This document shows, piece after piece, positions 33,799 to 43,241 of a stretch of 51,511 bases of DNA (position 1 is its first letter; each line of letters begins with the position of its first letter). The stretch is from an uncultured Verrucomicrobiota bacterium (lineage in GTDB: Bacteria > Verrucomicrobiota > Kiritimatiellia > RFP12 > UBA3636). The notes under the pieces are model-generated. The model had not been told where the DNA came from, made no database searches, and saw nothing but the letters and a program-made list of their open reading frames with translations. Location: the NCBI GenBank assembly GCA_949285835.1, contig CASEAR010000132.1:1-51511 (forward strand), read 5' to 3'. Both the position numbers and the translations under genes were made by a program.

Positions 33799-35817
33799 AT
33801 GCAAAAGCGCAAAATAATAGTTACTTCCGCATTGCCGTACGCAAACGGAGATATCCATATCGGACACCTTGTCGAATATCTTCAGACTGACTTCTGGGTA
33901 CGTTTTCAGAAAATGCGCGGCAATGAATGCATCTATGTCTGCGCTGACGACACGCACGGAACGCCGATTATGATCAGCGCTGCAAAAAAAGGAGTCCCTC
34001 CCGAAGATTTTATTGCCGAGAGCTACAAACGTCATGTGGAGGATTTTTCCGCCTTTGACGTGAAGTTTGACAACTTTTACTCCACCAATTCCCCGGAAAA
34101 CAAGGCTTTCTGCGAACAGATATACGTCAGGCTTCGCGAAAACGGGGCTCTGAGGGAGGAGCGGGTTCCGCAGCTTTTCTGCCCAAACGACAAAATGTTC
34201 CTGCCAGATCGGTTTGTACGCGGCAAATGCCCCAAATGCGGAGCGGAAGATCAGTATGGAGACTCGTGCGAAAAATGCGGCTCCACGTACAACCCGTCTG
34301 ATCTCGTGGACGGACACTGCGCTATATGCGGAGAAAAAAAGCTCGAGACCAGAGAAAGCTCACACATCTTTTTCGAACTTAGGCTATTTAAGGAATATCT
34401 CCGTGAGTGGCTTTCCGGTCACGTGGCGCGCGATATCTCAAACAAGCTCCTCGAGTGGTTCGGCGACAACGCCGAACTTATGCCCTGGGATATATCCAGA
34501 GACGCCCCCTACTTTGGTTTCGAAATCCCCGACCATCCGGGAAAATACTTTTATGTGTGGCTCGATGCTCCCGTCGGATATATGGCGTCATTCAAGAATT
34601 TCTGCAGCAAACATGGTCTGGACTTTGAATCATGGTGGAATGGAGACGCAGAAATCTATCACTTCATAGGCAAAGATATCGTCCGGTTCCATTGCCTGTT
34701 CTGGCCAGCGATGCTTCACGCTTCCGGCTTCCGCGGCCCCACTCAGGTTTTTGTACACGGGTTTTTGACAGTAAACGGAACAAAGATGAGCAAGTCCAGA
34801 GGCACATTCATCAGCGCCTCAACATACAGAGAGTGCCTCGACCCGCAATTCCTCCGCTATTACTACGCGTGCAAGATAAACAACACCACCGACGACGTGG
34901 ATCTTAATCTGGACGATTTCGCACAGCGGGTAAACAGCGATCTCATAGGCAAAATAACAAACCTGGCGTCACGCGGCGCCCAGATGATAAACAAGCGCCT
35001 CGGCGGGATACTCGGCACAACCGACGAAGAGGGCCGTAAAATACTCGACGAATTCAGGCGGAAATCCGACTGCATAGCATCCCTCTATGAAGAGCGGAAA
35101 TTCTCACAGATCCCGGTCGAAATATGCAGAATGGCGGATACGGCAAATGAATATTTCGATTCAAGACAGCCGTGGGCGACCGTGAAAACCGATCCGGAAC
35201 TCACTAGAATCACTCTGACTAATGTTCTCAATATGTTCCGGATACTCGCGGTTTACCTTGCCCCCATACTCCCGGGATACGCATCCAAAACTGCCGCGCT
35301 GTTCAACGAGGCGGCATATACCTGGGACAGCGTCAATGAAACGCTGGAAAATAAACCCATAGGCGCGTACGAATACCTCGCCTCCCGCATTGAGAAAGAC
35401 AAAATAGACCTGATGGTTGAGAAGTCAAAACAAAAGACTCCGCAGCCTGAACAGCCAAAATCCGATATACCGGAACAAAAGCCGGAAATCGATATCGGAG
35501 ATTTTGGCAAAACGGACATGCGCGTCGGACTGATCCGGAGCGCAGAACTTGTGGACGGTTCTGACAAACTGCTTTGCCTGAGCGTTGATTTCGGGCCGCT
35601 CGGCACACGGAAAATATTCTCAGGAATTCGCAAATCCTACCCGCAGCCGGAAGCAATCGTTGGCAAAAAAGTTATCGCTGTTGTAAACCTCAAACCGCGC
35701 AAAATGAGATTCGGCACATCCGAGGGTATGTTGATATGCTCCGGAACCGAAACCTCCGGATTCTCCCTGATTTCGCCTCTATCCAATTCCGCAGCCCCGG
35801 GAGATCCCATTTCCTGA
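33799..35817 (+). CDS. metG: Methionine--tRNA ligase with C-terminal tRNA-binding domain
   Basis: A 672-residue class I aminoacyl-tRNA synthetase that charges methionine to its initiator and elongator tRNAs. HIGH is at residues 20-23 and KMSKS at 329-333. The connective domain contains two zinc knuckles (CPKCG with CEKCG, and CPND with CAICG). The anticodon-binding helical domain follows. The C-terminal ~105 residues after a Lys/Pro-rich linker form the EMAP/Trbp111-like tRNA-binding OB fold (IGDFGKTDMRVGLI, KMRFGTSEGMLI), used for dimer formation. GGAGA lies 6 nt before the ATG. The SpoU methyltransferase gene follows after 8 nt. Confidence 0.98.
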   Translation: MQKRKIIVTSALPYANGDIHIGHLVEYLQTDFWVRFQKMRGNECIYVCADDTHGTPIMISAAKKGVPPEDFIAESYKRHVEDFSAFDVKFDNFYSTNSPENKAFCEQIYVRLRENGALREERVPQLFCPNDKMFLPDRFVRGKCPKCGAEDQYGDSCEKCGSTYNPSDLVDGHCAICGEKKLETRESSHIFFELRLFKEYLREWLSGHVARDISNKLLEWFGDNAELMPWDISRDAPYFGFEIPDHPGKYFYVWLDAPVGYMASFKNFCSKHGLDFESWWNGDAEIYHFIGKDIVRFHCLFWPAMLHASGFRGPTQVFVHGFLTVNGTKMSKSRGTFISASTYRECLDPQFLRYYYACKINNTTDDVDLNLDDFAQRVNSDLIGKITNLASRGAQMINKRLGGILGTTDEEGRKILDEFRRKSDCIASLYEERKFSQIPVEICRMADTANEYFDSRQPWATVKTDPELTRITLTNVLNMFRILAVYLAPILPGYASKTAALFNEAAYTWDSVNETLENKPIGAYEYLASRIEKDKIDLMVEKSKQKTPQPEQPKSDIPEQKPEIDIGDFGKTDMRVGLIRSAELVDGSDKLLCLSVDFGPLGTRKIFSGIRKSYPQPEAIVGKKVIAVVNLKPRKMRFGTSEGMLICSGTETSGFSLISPLSNSAAPGDPIS

Positions 35818-35825
35818 CGCCTGAC

Positions 35826-36635
35826 ATGCCGGAGCTTCCAAAAGAAGAGTTCATCAAGTGGAAACGCGCGTACCTGCTCATACGCGATGCGGCCGCGCTT
35901 GACGAAGACGACAGGGCTAGAAATCTGGCGCTGACAGCGGCGCGAAGCCTGATGTCAGAATCAGGCGTGCCGCGGCTCGTATCTCTGGCCAGACTGCTTC
36001 TCCCTCCAGTGTCTGCAAGACGGCTCCTCTGTGTCCTTGTTCCGCTTGAACGAGTGGCATCCAGAGACAGAATCACCGATGCCGATATGGGGATTACCTC
36101 ATCCGATTCGGCAGAAATGCCGGCCGCGCCGCGTATGCGCGCAATAGCCGTGGCGGATAATATCCGCTCCGCTGTCAACACAGGAGGGCTTTTCCGCACA
36201 TGCGAATTTTTCGGTTTTGAAGAATTGTGGCTGTGCGGATACACTGCCACACCGGAATTCGCACAGGTTTCCAAATCGGCAATGGGCACAGAAAAGTTTG
36301 TGAACTGGAAACATTTCGACTCCATCGGCACTGCGATCGAGCAGTTCAGGAGCATGGGTACGCACATATATGCGCTTGAAACAGCTAGGACGGCCCTGGA
36401 TGCGTCGCAGTTTCGATACGAGTTCCCATGCGCCCTGCTTCTGGGCAACGAGAGGTTTGGCCTTCGGCCGGACACGGTGTCGGAATGCGACGCGGTGGTG
36501 CAAATACGTTCCTGTGGTCTGAAGAACTCTCTCAACGTCGTAAGCGCGTTCGCCATAGCCGCCGCCGCCATGCGTCGCTCATCGGACTCACAGCACAGCC
36601 ACACATCATCAGATTATACAAACTCTTCCATTTAA
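35826..36635 (+). CDS. SpoU/TrmH family RNA 2'-O-methyltransferase
   Basis: A 269-residue SPOUT methyltransferase that moves a methyl group from SAM to a ribose 2'-OH in rRNA or tRNA. The three knot motifs are present: NIRSAVNTGGLFRTCEFFG (motif 1), LLLGNERFGL (motif 2) and SLNVVSAFAIAAA (motif 3). The N-terminal ~120 residues form a helical extension without a recognisable L30e-like substrate domain. The open frame begins inside metG, but the ATG at 35826 lies 8 nt after the metG stop and gives a compact protein; its ribosome site is weak. The exact target nucleotide cannot be predicted. Confidence 0.93.
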   Translation: MPELPKEEFIKWKRAYLLIRDAAALDEDDRARNLALTAARSLMSESGVPRLVSLARLLLPPVSARRLLCVLVPLERVASRDRITDADMGITSSDSAEMPAAPRMRAIAVADNIRSAVNTGGLFRTCEFFGFEELWLCGYTATPEFAQVSKSAMGTEKFVNWKHFDSIGTAIEQFRSMGTHIYALETARTALDASQFRYEFPCALLLGNERFGLRPDTVSECDAVVQIRSCGLKNSLNVVSAFAIAAAAMRRSSDSQHSHTSSDYTNSSI

Positions 36636-36650
36636 AACGAACGTCCATAA

Positions 36651-37031
36651 AAACATGAAATAACACCGTTCCGGACAGAAGACGATCCGGCTGCGAACTG
36701 GCCGGCAAAGAGAGTGTTGATTTCTTTAAAATCTGTTAGAGACGGCGACTCTCATTCTTTGCGCGGAGCCGTTTCTTACAAAGACTCTGCGAAGCAATTA
36801 CGAGAATTCCATATCCGCGAAATTCCGCTGGAGATTTTGGAGACAGGCAAAAACAATCAAACATTGTTTTTCGCTGACGGAGAAAACGAATTCAATGCAG
36901 ACACACCCGGTCTGAAGCGCGTTTACGTGGGCGAGGCAACCAGCGGTTCAGGTATTGCGCCGAACCGTAAAGGCCTTGCAGACGCGAAAAAGCCGAGCAA
37001 AGAGACCAAAAAGCTCCAAAATAATCCGTAA
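36651..37031 (+). pseudogene. Possible truncated gene or start-less hypothetical protein
   Basis: A 126-codon open frame with fairly protein-like composition (for example PFRTEDDPAANWPAKRV, REFHIREIPLEI, GENEFNADTPGLKRVYVGE) ends in a Lys/Ser-rich tail. It contains no ATG near its beginning; the first usable start is TTG at 36714, 4-5 nt after an AGAGAG stretch. It has no recognisable family. It may be the C-terminal remnant of a larger gene or a genuine small protein with TTG start. The remaining gap up to 37294 holds a strong promoter at 37156-37184. Confidence 0.3.
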
Positions 37032-37155
37032 AACAAGCAATCGAAAACATTCCGCCATTCCGCTTCTTACAGTCAGAAAATGTGTTTTGAATCTATTCGT
37101 CTTGCATACCGCCCATTGCACCGCATGTAATCCGCCACCCAATCCGCGCTCCTTC

Positions 37156-37184
37156 TTGACTTTTGCGCAGCCTGCTGATATAGA
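37156..37184 (+). promoter_or_regulatory. Sigma-70-type promoter of the AmmeMemoRadiSam operon
   Basis: TTGACT (37156-37161) and TATAGA (37179-37184) are 17 nt apart. A second, weaker pair (TTGCAT 37102-37107, TGTAAT 37126-37131, spacer 18) lies just upstream. The leader to the ATG at 37295 is about 105 nt and contains no obvious riboswitch. Confidence 0.7.
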
Positions 37185-37294
37185 GGAGAGTCACGGAGGA
37201 CCGCCGCACAGATGCAATGCGCAATCCGTGCAGCGCGTATGTTTATGAGACCTTGTAAACAGGATGTTCAGATATCAGGAAAGGAGCGTCGGAC

Positions 37295-38683
37295 ATGTCG
37301 ATAGTGGGAGCCGCCTTGACGCCGCATCCGCCAGTGCTTCTGCCGGAAGTCGGACATGGGCGGGAACGCATGATATCCGCCACACATAACGCCATGTCCC
37401 AAGCTGCCGGGATGACGGCCGGTTGGAATCCGGACGTCATCATCATTGTCTCCCCGCACACGGTAATGTACGAGGACTACTTCCACATATCCCCGGGTTC
37501 GGAAGCCGAGGGAGATATGTCCGCCTTCGGAGCGCCCCAGGTACGCATCAGAGTAAATTACGACGCTCCGCTGCGCGATGAAATCGTACGCAGGGCTCAA
37601 TCCGCAGGACTGAGCGCGGGAACACTCGGAATGAAAGATCCGGCACTCGACCATGGCGTCTTAATTCCGATGTACTTCCTGAGGAAAGCCGGAATCTGCT
37701 GCCCTGTGGTACGAATTGGACTCTCCGGATTTTCTCCGCAGGAACACTATCATCTGGGAATGTGCATCGCCGGGGCAGCCTCAGCGCTCGGACGCAGAGC
37801 GGCCTTCATCGCAAGCGGCGATATGTCGCACAAGCTTACCCGCGACGGCCCGTACGGATTCGCCCCCGAGGGGCCTGTCTTCGACAGGACGGTCGCAGAG
37901 GCTCTGTCATCCGCAGACTTTATGAAGATCCTCACAATAGACCCATCCCTGTGCGAGCGGGCAGCCGAGTGCGGGCTGCGTTCCATTCAAATCATGGCGG
38001 GAGCCCTTGACGGGCTGTCTGTAATGCCCCGCCTTCTCAGCAGCGAAGGCCCCTTCGGCGTAGGCTACACCGTCGCAGTCTTCGACGTAACAGGAACCGA
38101 CGAAACGCGCAAATTTATCCTTCCATGGAAAAAAGCCATGCAGGAGAAAATACGCAAACGCCGCGCCGGAGAAGATGCGTGGGTACGATTGGCGAGGTTC
38201 TCCCTTGAGACGTATATTCGCTCCGGTAAAAAACTTCTGCAGTTGCCGGACGGACTGCCGGAAGAACTTATCGCACACGCCGCCGGAGCTTTCGTTTCGC
38301 TTCATCTGAACGGACGGCTCCGGGGATGCATAGGGACAATAGAACCCGCGTACAGCAGCGTCGCCCTTGAAATTGTCAACAACGCCGTTTCCGCCGGTGT
38401 GCACGACCCGCGATTTCCTCCTGTGCGGCAACCGGAATTGGAAGATTTGGAATACAGCGTGGACGTACTCGGGAGACCGGAGCCCGTAAAGGCGCGCGAC
38501 CAACTTAATCCGAAAAAATACGGTGTTATCGTATCATGCGGACGGCGTAGGGGGCTCCTGCTGCCAGACCTCGACGGAGTGGACACCGTACAGCAGCAGT
38601 TGGAAATCGCCCTTGCCAAAGGACGAATTCGTGAAGACGAACCGTACAGCATCGAACGGTTCGAAGTCGTGCGGCACACATGA
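37295..38683 (+). CDS. AmmeMemoRadiSam system protein A fused to a LigB-like dioxygenase domain
   Basis: A 462-residue fusion. Residues 1-270 form a class III extradiol dioxygenase (LigB)-like domain related to Memo, with probable metal-site histidines in LTPHPPVLLPEVG, IIVSPHTVMYEDYF and DHGVLIP. Residues 290-462 form an AMMECR1 domain with FVSLHLNGRLRGCIG and HDPRFPPVR. With the radical SAM gene downstream (ATGA overlap) it forms the AmmeMemoRadiSam set (AMMECR1, Memo/LigB, radical SAM), widespread in anaerobes but with no settled bacterial function. AAAGGAG lies 8 nt before the ATG, and a strong promoter is at 37156-37184, so the operon seems well expressed. Confidence 0.93.
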   Translation: MSIVGAALTPHPPVLLPEVGHGRERMISATHNAMSQAAGMTAGWNPDVIIIVSPHTVMYEDYFHISPGSEAEGDMSAFGAPQVRIRVNYDAPLRDEIVRRAQSAGLSAGTLGMKDPALDHGVLIPMYFLRKAGICCPVVRIGLSGFSPQEHYHLGMCIAGAASALGRRAAFIASGDMSHKLTRDGPYGFAPEGPVFDRTVAEALSSADFMKILTIDPSLCERAAECGLRSIQIMAGALDGLSVMPRLLSSEGPFGVGYTVAVFDVTGTDETRKFILPWKKAMQEKIRKRRAGEDAWVRLARFSLETYIRSGKKLLQLPDGLPEELIAHAAGAFVSLHLNGRLRGCIGTIEPAYSSVALEIVNNAVSAGVHDPRFPPVRQPELEDLEYSVDVLGRPEPVKARDQLNPKKYGVIVSCGRRRGLLLPDLDGVDTVQQQLEIALAKGRIREDEPYSIERFEVVRHT

Positions 38684-39504
38684 AAGCGCAATGCAGTATC
38701 TGTTTCCACAGGTGCCTGCTGGATGAGGGCCAGACGGGTCTCTGCCGAGCAAGAGGGAACCAGAAAGGGGTGATTGTCCCATTGAATTACGGGAAAATCA
38801 CATCGCTCGCTCTCGACCCGATTGAGAAGAAGCCGCTGCGGAGATTTTTTCCCGGCAGCTTGATACTGTCCGCCGGAAGTTTCGGATGCAATATGCGCTG
38901 TCCGTTCTGCCAGAATTCGGAAATATCCTGCGCGGGAACGGATGCTCCGGCATGCAGCTATTCTCCCCAAGCACTGGTAAACGAAGCGCTGAACTTGCAA
39001 AAGCATGGGAACATTGGCATCGCTTACACTTACAACGAACCGCTCGTGGGTTATGAATTCGTGCGCGATTGTTCGATTCTCGTTCGACGGGCTTCCATGG
39101 CAAACGTAATCGTTACCAACGGAATCATAGAAGAAGACCCCTGGCGACGCCTCCTCCCGTTCATCGATGCGGCGAATATCGACCTGAAAACGTTTTCGGA
39201 ACAGCGTTACTTCTCGTTCGGCGGCAATCTGAATACCGTTAAGAACTCAATTATGCTCGCCGCCCGGTCATGCCATTTGGAAGTTACCACACTTATTGTT
39301 CCCGGTGAAAATGACACAGTTGAAGAAATGCTCGCACTCTCCGAATGGCTCGCATCTGTCAGCCCGGACATCCCACTCCACGTTTCCCGGTTCTTTCCGC
39401 GCTTCCATATGACAGATAGACCGCCGACGCCTGTTGAAACCGTATACAAACTCGCCGAAACAGCCAGAAGATTTCTGAAATTCGTCTATACCGGGAATTG
39501 CTGA
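38680..39504 (+). CDS. amrS: AmmeMemoRadiSam system radical SAM enzyme
   Basis: A 274-residue radical SAM protein. The [4Fe-4S]-binding CxxxCxxC is C70, C74 and C77 (GCNMRCPFCQN). An N-terminal Cys cluster (C5, C8, C12, C22) looks like a metal knuckle or second cluster and is usual for this family. IAYTYNEPLVGYEF and IDLKTFSEQRY are typical of the PflA-related group. It is shorter than the common ~330-residue members. Start overlaps the stop of the fused LigB-AMMECR1 gene. It presumably modifies the partner protein or its substrate by radical chemistry. The family's true reaction is not established to my knowledge. Confidence 0.94.
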   Translation: MKAQCSICFHRCLLDEGQTGLCRARGNQKGVIVPLNYGKITSLALDPIEKKPLRRFFPGSLILSAGSFGCNMRCPFCQNSEISCAGTDAPACSYSPQALVNEALNLQKHGNIGIAYTYNEPLVGYEFVRDCSILVRRASMANVIVTNGIIEEDPWRRLLPFIDAANIDLKTFSEQRYFSFGGNLNTVKNSIMLAARSCHLEVTTLIVPGENDTVEEMLALSEWLASVSPDIPLHVSRFFPRFHMTDRPPTPVETVYKLAETARRFLKFVYTGNC

Positions 39505-39678
39505 TTTCCGTCCCCGCCTTGTCGTATGTAAAATACGCCTGCATCACATGATTTTTTTGTCCTGCCGTTTTTTTACGAACCCGATTGCCCTCCGATCCGT
39601 TTCTAAGGTTGATACCATACTCCGCCTGAGTTCCGGGACTTTGCGCGGAAGTACGCGAACCATGGAGCACATCAACCG

Positions 39679-40434
39679 ATGAACAAAACCTCTCCGGCAT
39701 TAAAGGCCGTAGGCTTGGGAAAGTCTTTTCCCAAACCCGACGGAGCCTCTGTTCAGATAATAAAAGACATTGATTTCACACTTGAGCGCGGCGCATTTGA
39801 ATCCGTAATGGGGCCCAGCGGCTCCGGTAAAAGCACATTTCTTCACCTGCTGGCGGGGCTGCTTGCACCGGATCACGGGGTGATCGAAATCGGCGGCGCA
39901 ACGGTTTCCGACATGAACGACACCCAGCGCACTCTGCACAGGAGAAGACATATCGGCCTGATTTTTCAGGACTTCAACCTGCTTCCCACCCTTACTGCCG
40001 GAGAAAATGCAATGCTCCCGCTGCTTCTTGACGGCAGAAAAGATATGTCGTCCGTCGTAAATATCATGAGACTCCTCGGCATTGAAGATTTGTCAGGCCG
40101 CATGCCGGGAACGTTGAGCGGGGGGGAACGGCAACGGGTTGCCATTGCCAGAGCTCTCGCCACTTCGCCGGATGTCGTTCTCGCCGATGAACCCACCGGC
40201 AGTCTGGACTCGCCAGCCGCCCACGATTTCTGCAGGCTCCTGCGTCAAATAAACGCTGAAACCGGATCCGCGGTACTGCTTATTACACATGACCCGATAA
40301 TCGCCGCATATTCCTCAAAGGTGCACCTTCTAAAGGACGGACGCTTTGAAGGCTCATTCGGAACGGAGTCGGATCCGGCTGCCGTTTCGAAAAAATATCT
40401 TGAAGCCATGAGCTTCGGCGGAGACTGTAAATGA
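39679..40434 (+). CDS. ABC transporter ATP-binding protein (LolD/MacB type)
   Basis: A 251-residue ATPase subunit. Walker A is GPSGSGKST (45-53), the Q loop is in LIFQDFNLLPTLTAGEN, the signature is LSGGERQRVAIARAL and Walker B is VVLADEPTGSLD, with the H loop in LLITHDP. The DFNLLPTL and EPTGSLD patterns are typical of the MacB/LolD/FtsE group that powers FtsX-type permeases. The permease gene follows with an ATGA overlap. GGAG lies about 11 nt before the ATG. The upstream 39505-39678 gap shows no clear promoter. No membrane-fusion protein or outer-membrane factor is adjacent, so this may be a lipoprotein or peptide exporter of the LolCDE/MacB kind. Confidence 0.95.
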   Translation: MNKTSPALKAVGLGKSFPKPDGASVQIIKDIDFTLERGAFESVMGPSGSGKSTFLHLLAGLLAPDHGVIEIGGATVSDMNDTQRTLHRRRHIGLIFQDFNLLPTLTAGENAMLPLLLDGRKDMSSVVNIMRLLGIEDLSGRMPGTLSGGERQRVAIARALATSPDVVLADEPTGSLDSPAAHDFCRLLRQINAETGSAVLLITHDPIIAAYSSKVHLLKDGRFEGSFGTESDPAAVSKKYLEAMSFGGDCK

Positions 40435-43241
40435 TATCGTTCAAACTGGCTTTGCAAGGCCTCAAACGCGAAAAGATAAGAACCGTCGCGGCTGTGGCCG
40501 GAGTTGCCGCCGCGGTAACGCTTCTGGGCTGGCACCTAGCCCTCGCGAACACGGTGTCCGCGCAAGCCGCGGATTCGGTCCTCTCCGCCACTGCCCCGTA
40601 TTCTGCATGGATTGTGGGGCCGTCCGGCGGCTCCCCGGCAGAGCAGCCGGAAAAAGGCAGAGCCGTATCCGCAGCCACAACAGGATTCCGGCGCGCGGTA
40701 AGGCGCGCCCCGGGACCGGTTCCGGACGAAATCCTGCGCGCAGTGTCCGGGGCCGGCTGCGTAAAATCAACACTTCGGCTCAACATAATACCTGCCGCAA
40801 TCGACTTCCGGCCGGGAGGGCGCATAGTTCAGGGCCCCCCGATGATGACCCTCACCGCCGTCATTCCGCCGAGCGGAACGTCGCCATTTGCATCGGACAC
40901 GCTGCTTTCCGGGAACTGGCCGGATGCCAGCGCGGCGGAAAACGAAGCAGCCGTAGCAGATTCCGTGTTTCTGTCCCGCGGTTTGACGCCGCCCTCCCCG
41001 GGGACAGACCTTACCATTATAACCGGCGAAGGCGCTGTGGTTTTCAAAATAACCGGCATATTCAGCCACAACCCGATGAACACGGTTTTTCCCACGATAT
41101 ACGCATCGCAGGCCGCGTTTGATCAATTGGCCCGCGCAACTCGATTCCGTTCATCCGGCGGCGCCAATATGCTTCTGATTGAAACAAAACAAATGCGCGC
41201 TCCGGAAGAGATAGAGTCCATACTGGACTCCATGCCGGAACATGCCGGCAAATGCACGTTCACAACACGCCGCGCCGTCGAATCCAGATACCGAAGCGAT
41301 ACTGCCCGTGACATAATGCGCCAGCTGCCGATGTCTCTCTCTCTTGCATTCATCACGGCAATCTGCCTGATGACAGCCATCCTCACTGCCGGCATAGCCG
41401 AACAGCGCAGGCGCATTGCCATGCTCAGGTGCGCGGGAATGACGCGGGCGGGAACAATGCGGCTGATGATGTGCGAATCCGGAATCACTGCGGCGGCAGG
41501 TTGGGCGGCAGGCTTCCCCGCCGCGATAGCGCTTCTTCAGATATTCCTGCTGTCCGAACAGAATCAGCAGCTGCCCGCAGTCGTTCACCCGGGGTGGCAA
41601 ACCGCACTTTGGACATTTGCGGCAACGTGCGCAGTCTGGCTCGCGGCGTCTGCTGCGCCGGTAATAAAAGTCTCAAAAATTGCGCCTCTCGAAGCCGTGG
41701 ACGCAGATTCTGAGTCGGCCTCCGCCTGTAAAATCTCCTGGCGCAAAACCGCGGCGGGCATTGCGCTTATGTCAATAATTGTTCTCGTCGCCATATATCC
41801 GTCGCACAGCGCGGATATGATGAAACTTATAATGGCGGCTGCCGGCATTCCTGCCTTTTTTATCGGCGCCGCGCTTTGCATACATCCGGTATTGCGCCTC
41901 ACCGAAATTTTATTCTGCCCAATCGCGGCACGTATCGTGGGACTTGACTCCAGACTGATTTCCGGACGCATAAGCCGCAACCCGGGAAATGCCGCCGGCA
42001 CAATAATGGCACTCTCTCTCGGACTGTGTTCCTTCATCGCCATCCACATATGGGGCAGCACCCTTATGTCGTCGTATGTGCCCAGTCCGGAATGGCCCGA
42101 CGTAATTGTCTCAGCGCTGCCGGGAGGACTCTCCGAACAACAAACGGCGGAAGCGGCAAACGGCACGGGCCTTGAGTCGCCAGTTCTACCTATCGAATGC
42201 ACGCAATTCCCGTTCGACGAATCCACCGTGGAAACCATCGAAAAGCGCGGAGGGACGCACAGCGGGGTCGTTCTTGTATTCGGCACCGACGCCGTATCCG
42301 CATTCGCAGGAGAAAAACCCCTCGCGGCATTCCGGTTCACACGCGGCACAACCGCCGAGTCCGCCGTCAGGGACATTACCGAAGGTGAACGCCCCGGAGG
42401 CACGCCGGCATGTATTGTCCCGGAAATGTTTCTGAGGCTCACCGGACTCAATGTCGGCGAAAGGTTCTCCATCGCCGGACGTGAAATCGTCATCGCCGGA
42501 GCTGTCGAGCTGAATTGGCATCTGGTGACGTCAAGGGCCATGGTGCGTACGCTCTTCGGACGTCTCGACCGGACAAGCCCCGCTCAGAGACCGGCGCAGA
42601 CGTCTCAGACAGACAGGAGAACGCTCGGCATGATATTCACAGGCATCAAATTCGCCAGAGAACTGAGCGGCAACACCGAGCGCACAAACTTCCTTTGGGC
42701 GAATCTCACACCAGAATACAGAAGTCTGCATCCGCTTCAGGCGTCAGTGCGGGCGGATGCCAATCTCCGATCCCGGATGGCGACCGATTCCGGCTCCGTG
42801 ATACGCGTACACCACCGGGATGAAATCTCCGAAGGAACGATTGCTCATGGGAATGATATCCTCGGCACCATGGCCAGAATACCTTTCTGGTCGCTTATTG
42901 TCACATCCATGGGCATCGCCGTACTTCTCACGGCGTCCGCACAGGCATCCCGGAAAGAGACGGCGATTATGCGGGCCATTGGAATGACCCGCGGACAGGT
43001 TGCCGCCATGTTCGCCGGAGAAGCCGCGCTAATCACGGTGGTGATGCTGATAATGAGCTGCATCGGCGGTCTCCTTATAGGATGGTCTTTTACAGCATGC
43101 ACGAGAATGACTCTGAATTCCGGGCTCCCTGTAACACTGGTAATTCCATGGCTAACCATAGCAAAGGGCGCCGCTATGGCGACCGCGACATGTGCGCTCA
43201 TGGCGGCATATCCAATCTACAAAATAAGCAGATCGGAATAG
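40431..43241 (+). CDS. FtsX-type ABC transporter permease, large duplicated form
   Basis: A 936-residue membrane protein that works with the preceding ATPase. It starts with a membrane helix (TVAAVAGVAAAVTLLGWHLALA), then a periplasmic domain of about 270 residues. Next comes an FtsX core (ITAICLMTAILTAGIAEQRR ... MLRCAGMTRAGTMRLMM), two or three more membrane segments around residues 380-530, a second periplasmic domain, and a final FtsX core (LIVTSMGIAVLLTASAQASRKE ... MRAIGMTRGQVAAMF). Two FtsX domains and about 10 membrane segments make it the long, internally duplicated form in which one chain replaces a permease dimer. Substrate unknown. No terminator follows. Confidence 0.92.
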   Translation: MISFKLALQGLKREKIRTVAAVAGVAAAVTLLGWHLALANTVSAQAADSVLSATAPYSAWIVGPSGGSPAEQPEKGRAVSAATTGFRRAVRRAPGPVPDEILRAVSGAGCVKSTLRLNIIPAAIDFRPGGRIVQGPPMMTLTAVIPPSGTSPFASDTLLSGNWPDASAAENEAAVADSVFLSRGLTPPSPGTDLTIITGEGAVVFKITGIFSHNPMNTVFPTIYASQAAFDQLARATRFRSSGGANMLLIETKQMRAPEEIESILDSMPEHAGKCTFTTRRAVESRYRSDTARDIMRQLPMSLSLAFITAICLMTAILTAGIAEQRRRIAMLRCAGMTRAGTMRLMMCESGITAAAGWAAGFPAAIALLQIFLLSEQNQQLPAVVHPGWQTALWTFAATCAVWLAASAAPVIKVSKIAPLEAVDADSESASACKISWRKTAAGIALMSIIVLVAIYPSHSADMMKLIMAAAGIPAFFIGAALCIHPVLRLTEILFCPIAARIVGLDSRLISGRISRNPGNAAGTIMALSLGLCSFIAIHIWGSTLMSSYVPSPEWPDVIVSALPGGLSEQQTAEAANGTGLESPVLPIECTQFPFDESTVETIEKRGGTHSGVVLVFGTDAVSAFAGEKPLAAFRFTRGTTAESAVRDITEGERPGGTPACIVPEMFLRLTGLNVGERFSIAGREIVIAGAVELNWHLVTSRAMVRTLFGRLDRTSPAQRPAQTSQTDRRTLGMIFTGIKFARELSGNTERTNFLWANLTPEYRSLHPLQASVRADANLRSRMATDSGSVIRVHHRDEISEGTIAHGNDILGTMARIPFWSLIVTSMGIAVLLTASAQASRKETAIMRAIGMTRGQVAAMFAGEAALITVVMLIMSCIGGLLIGWSFTACTRMTLNSGLPVTLVIPWLTIAKGAAMATATCALMAAYPIYKISRSE

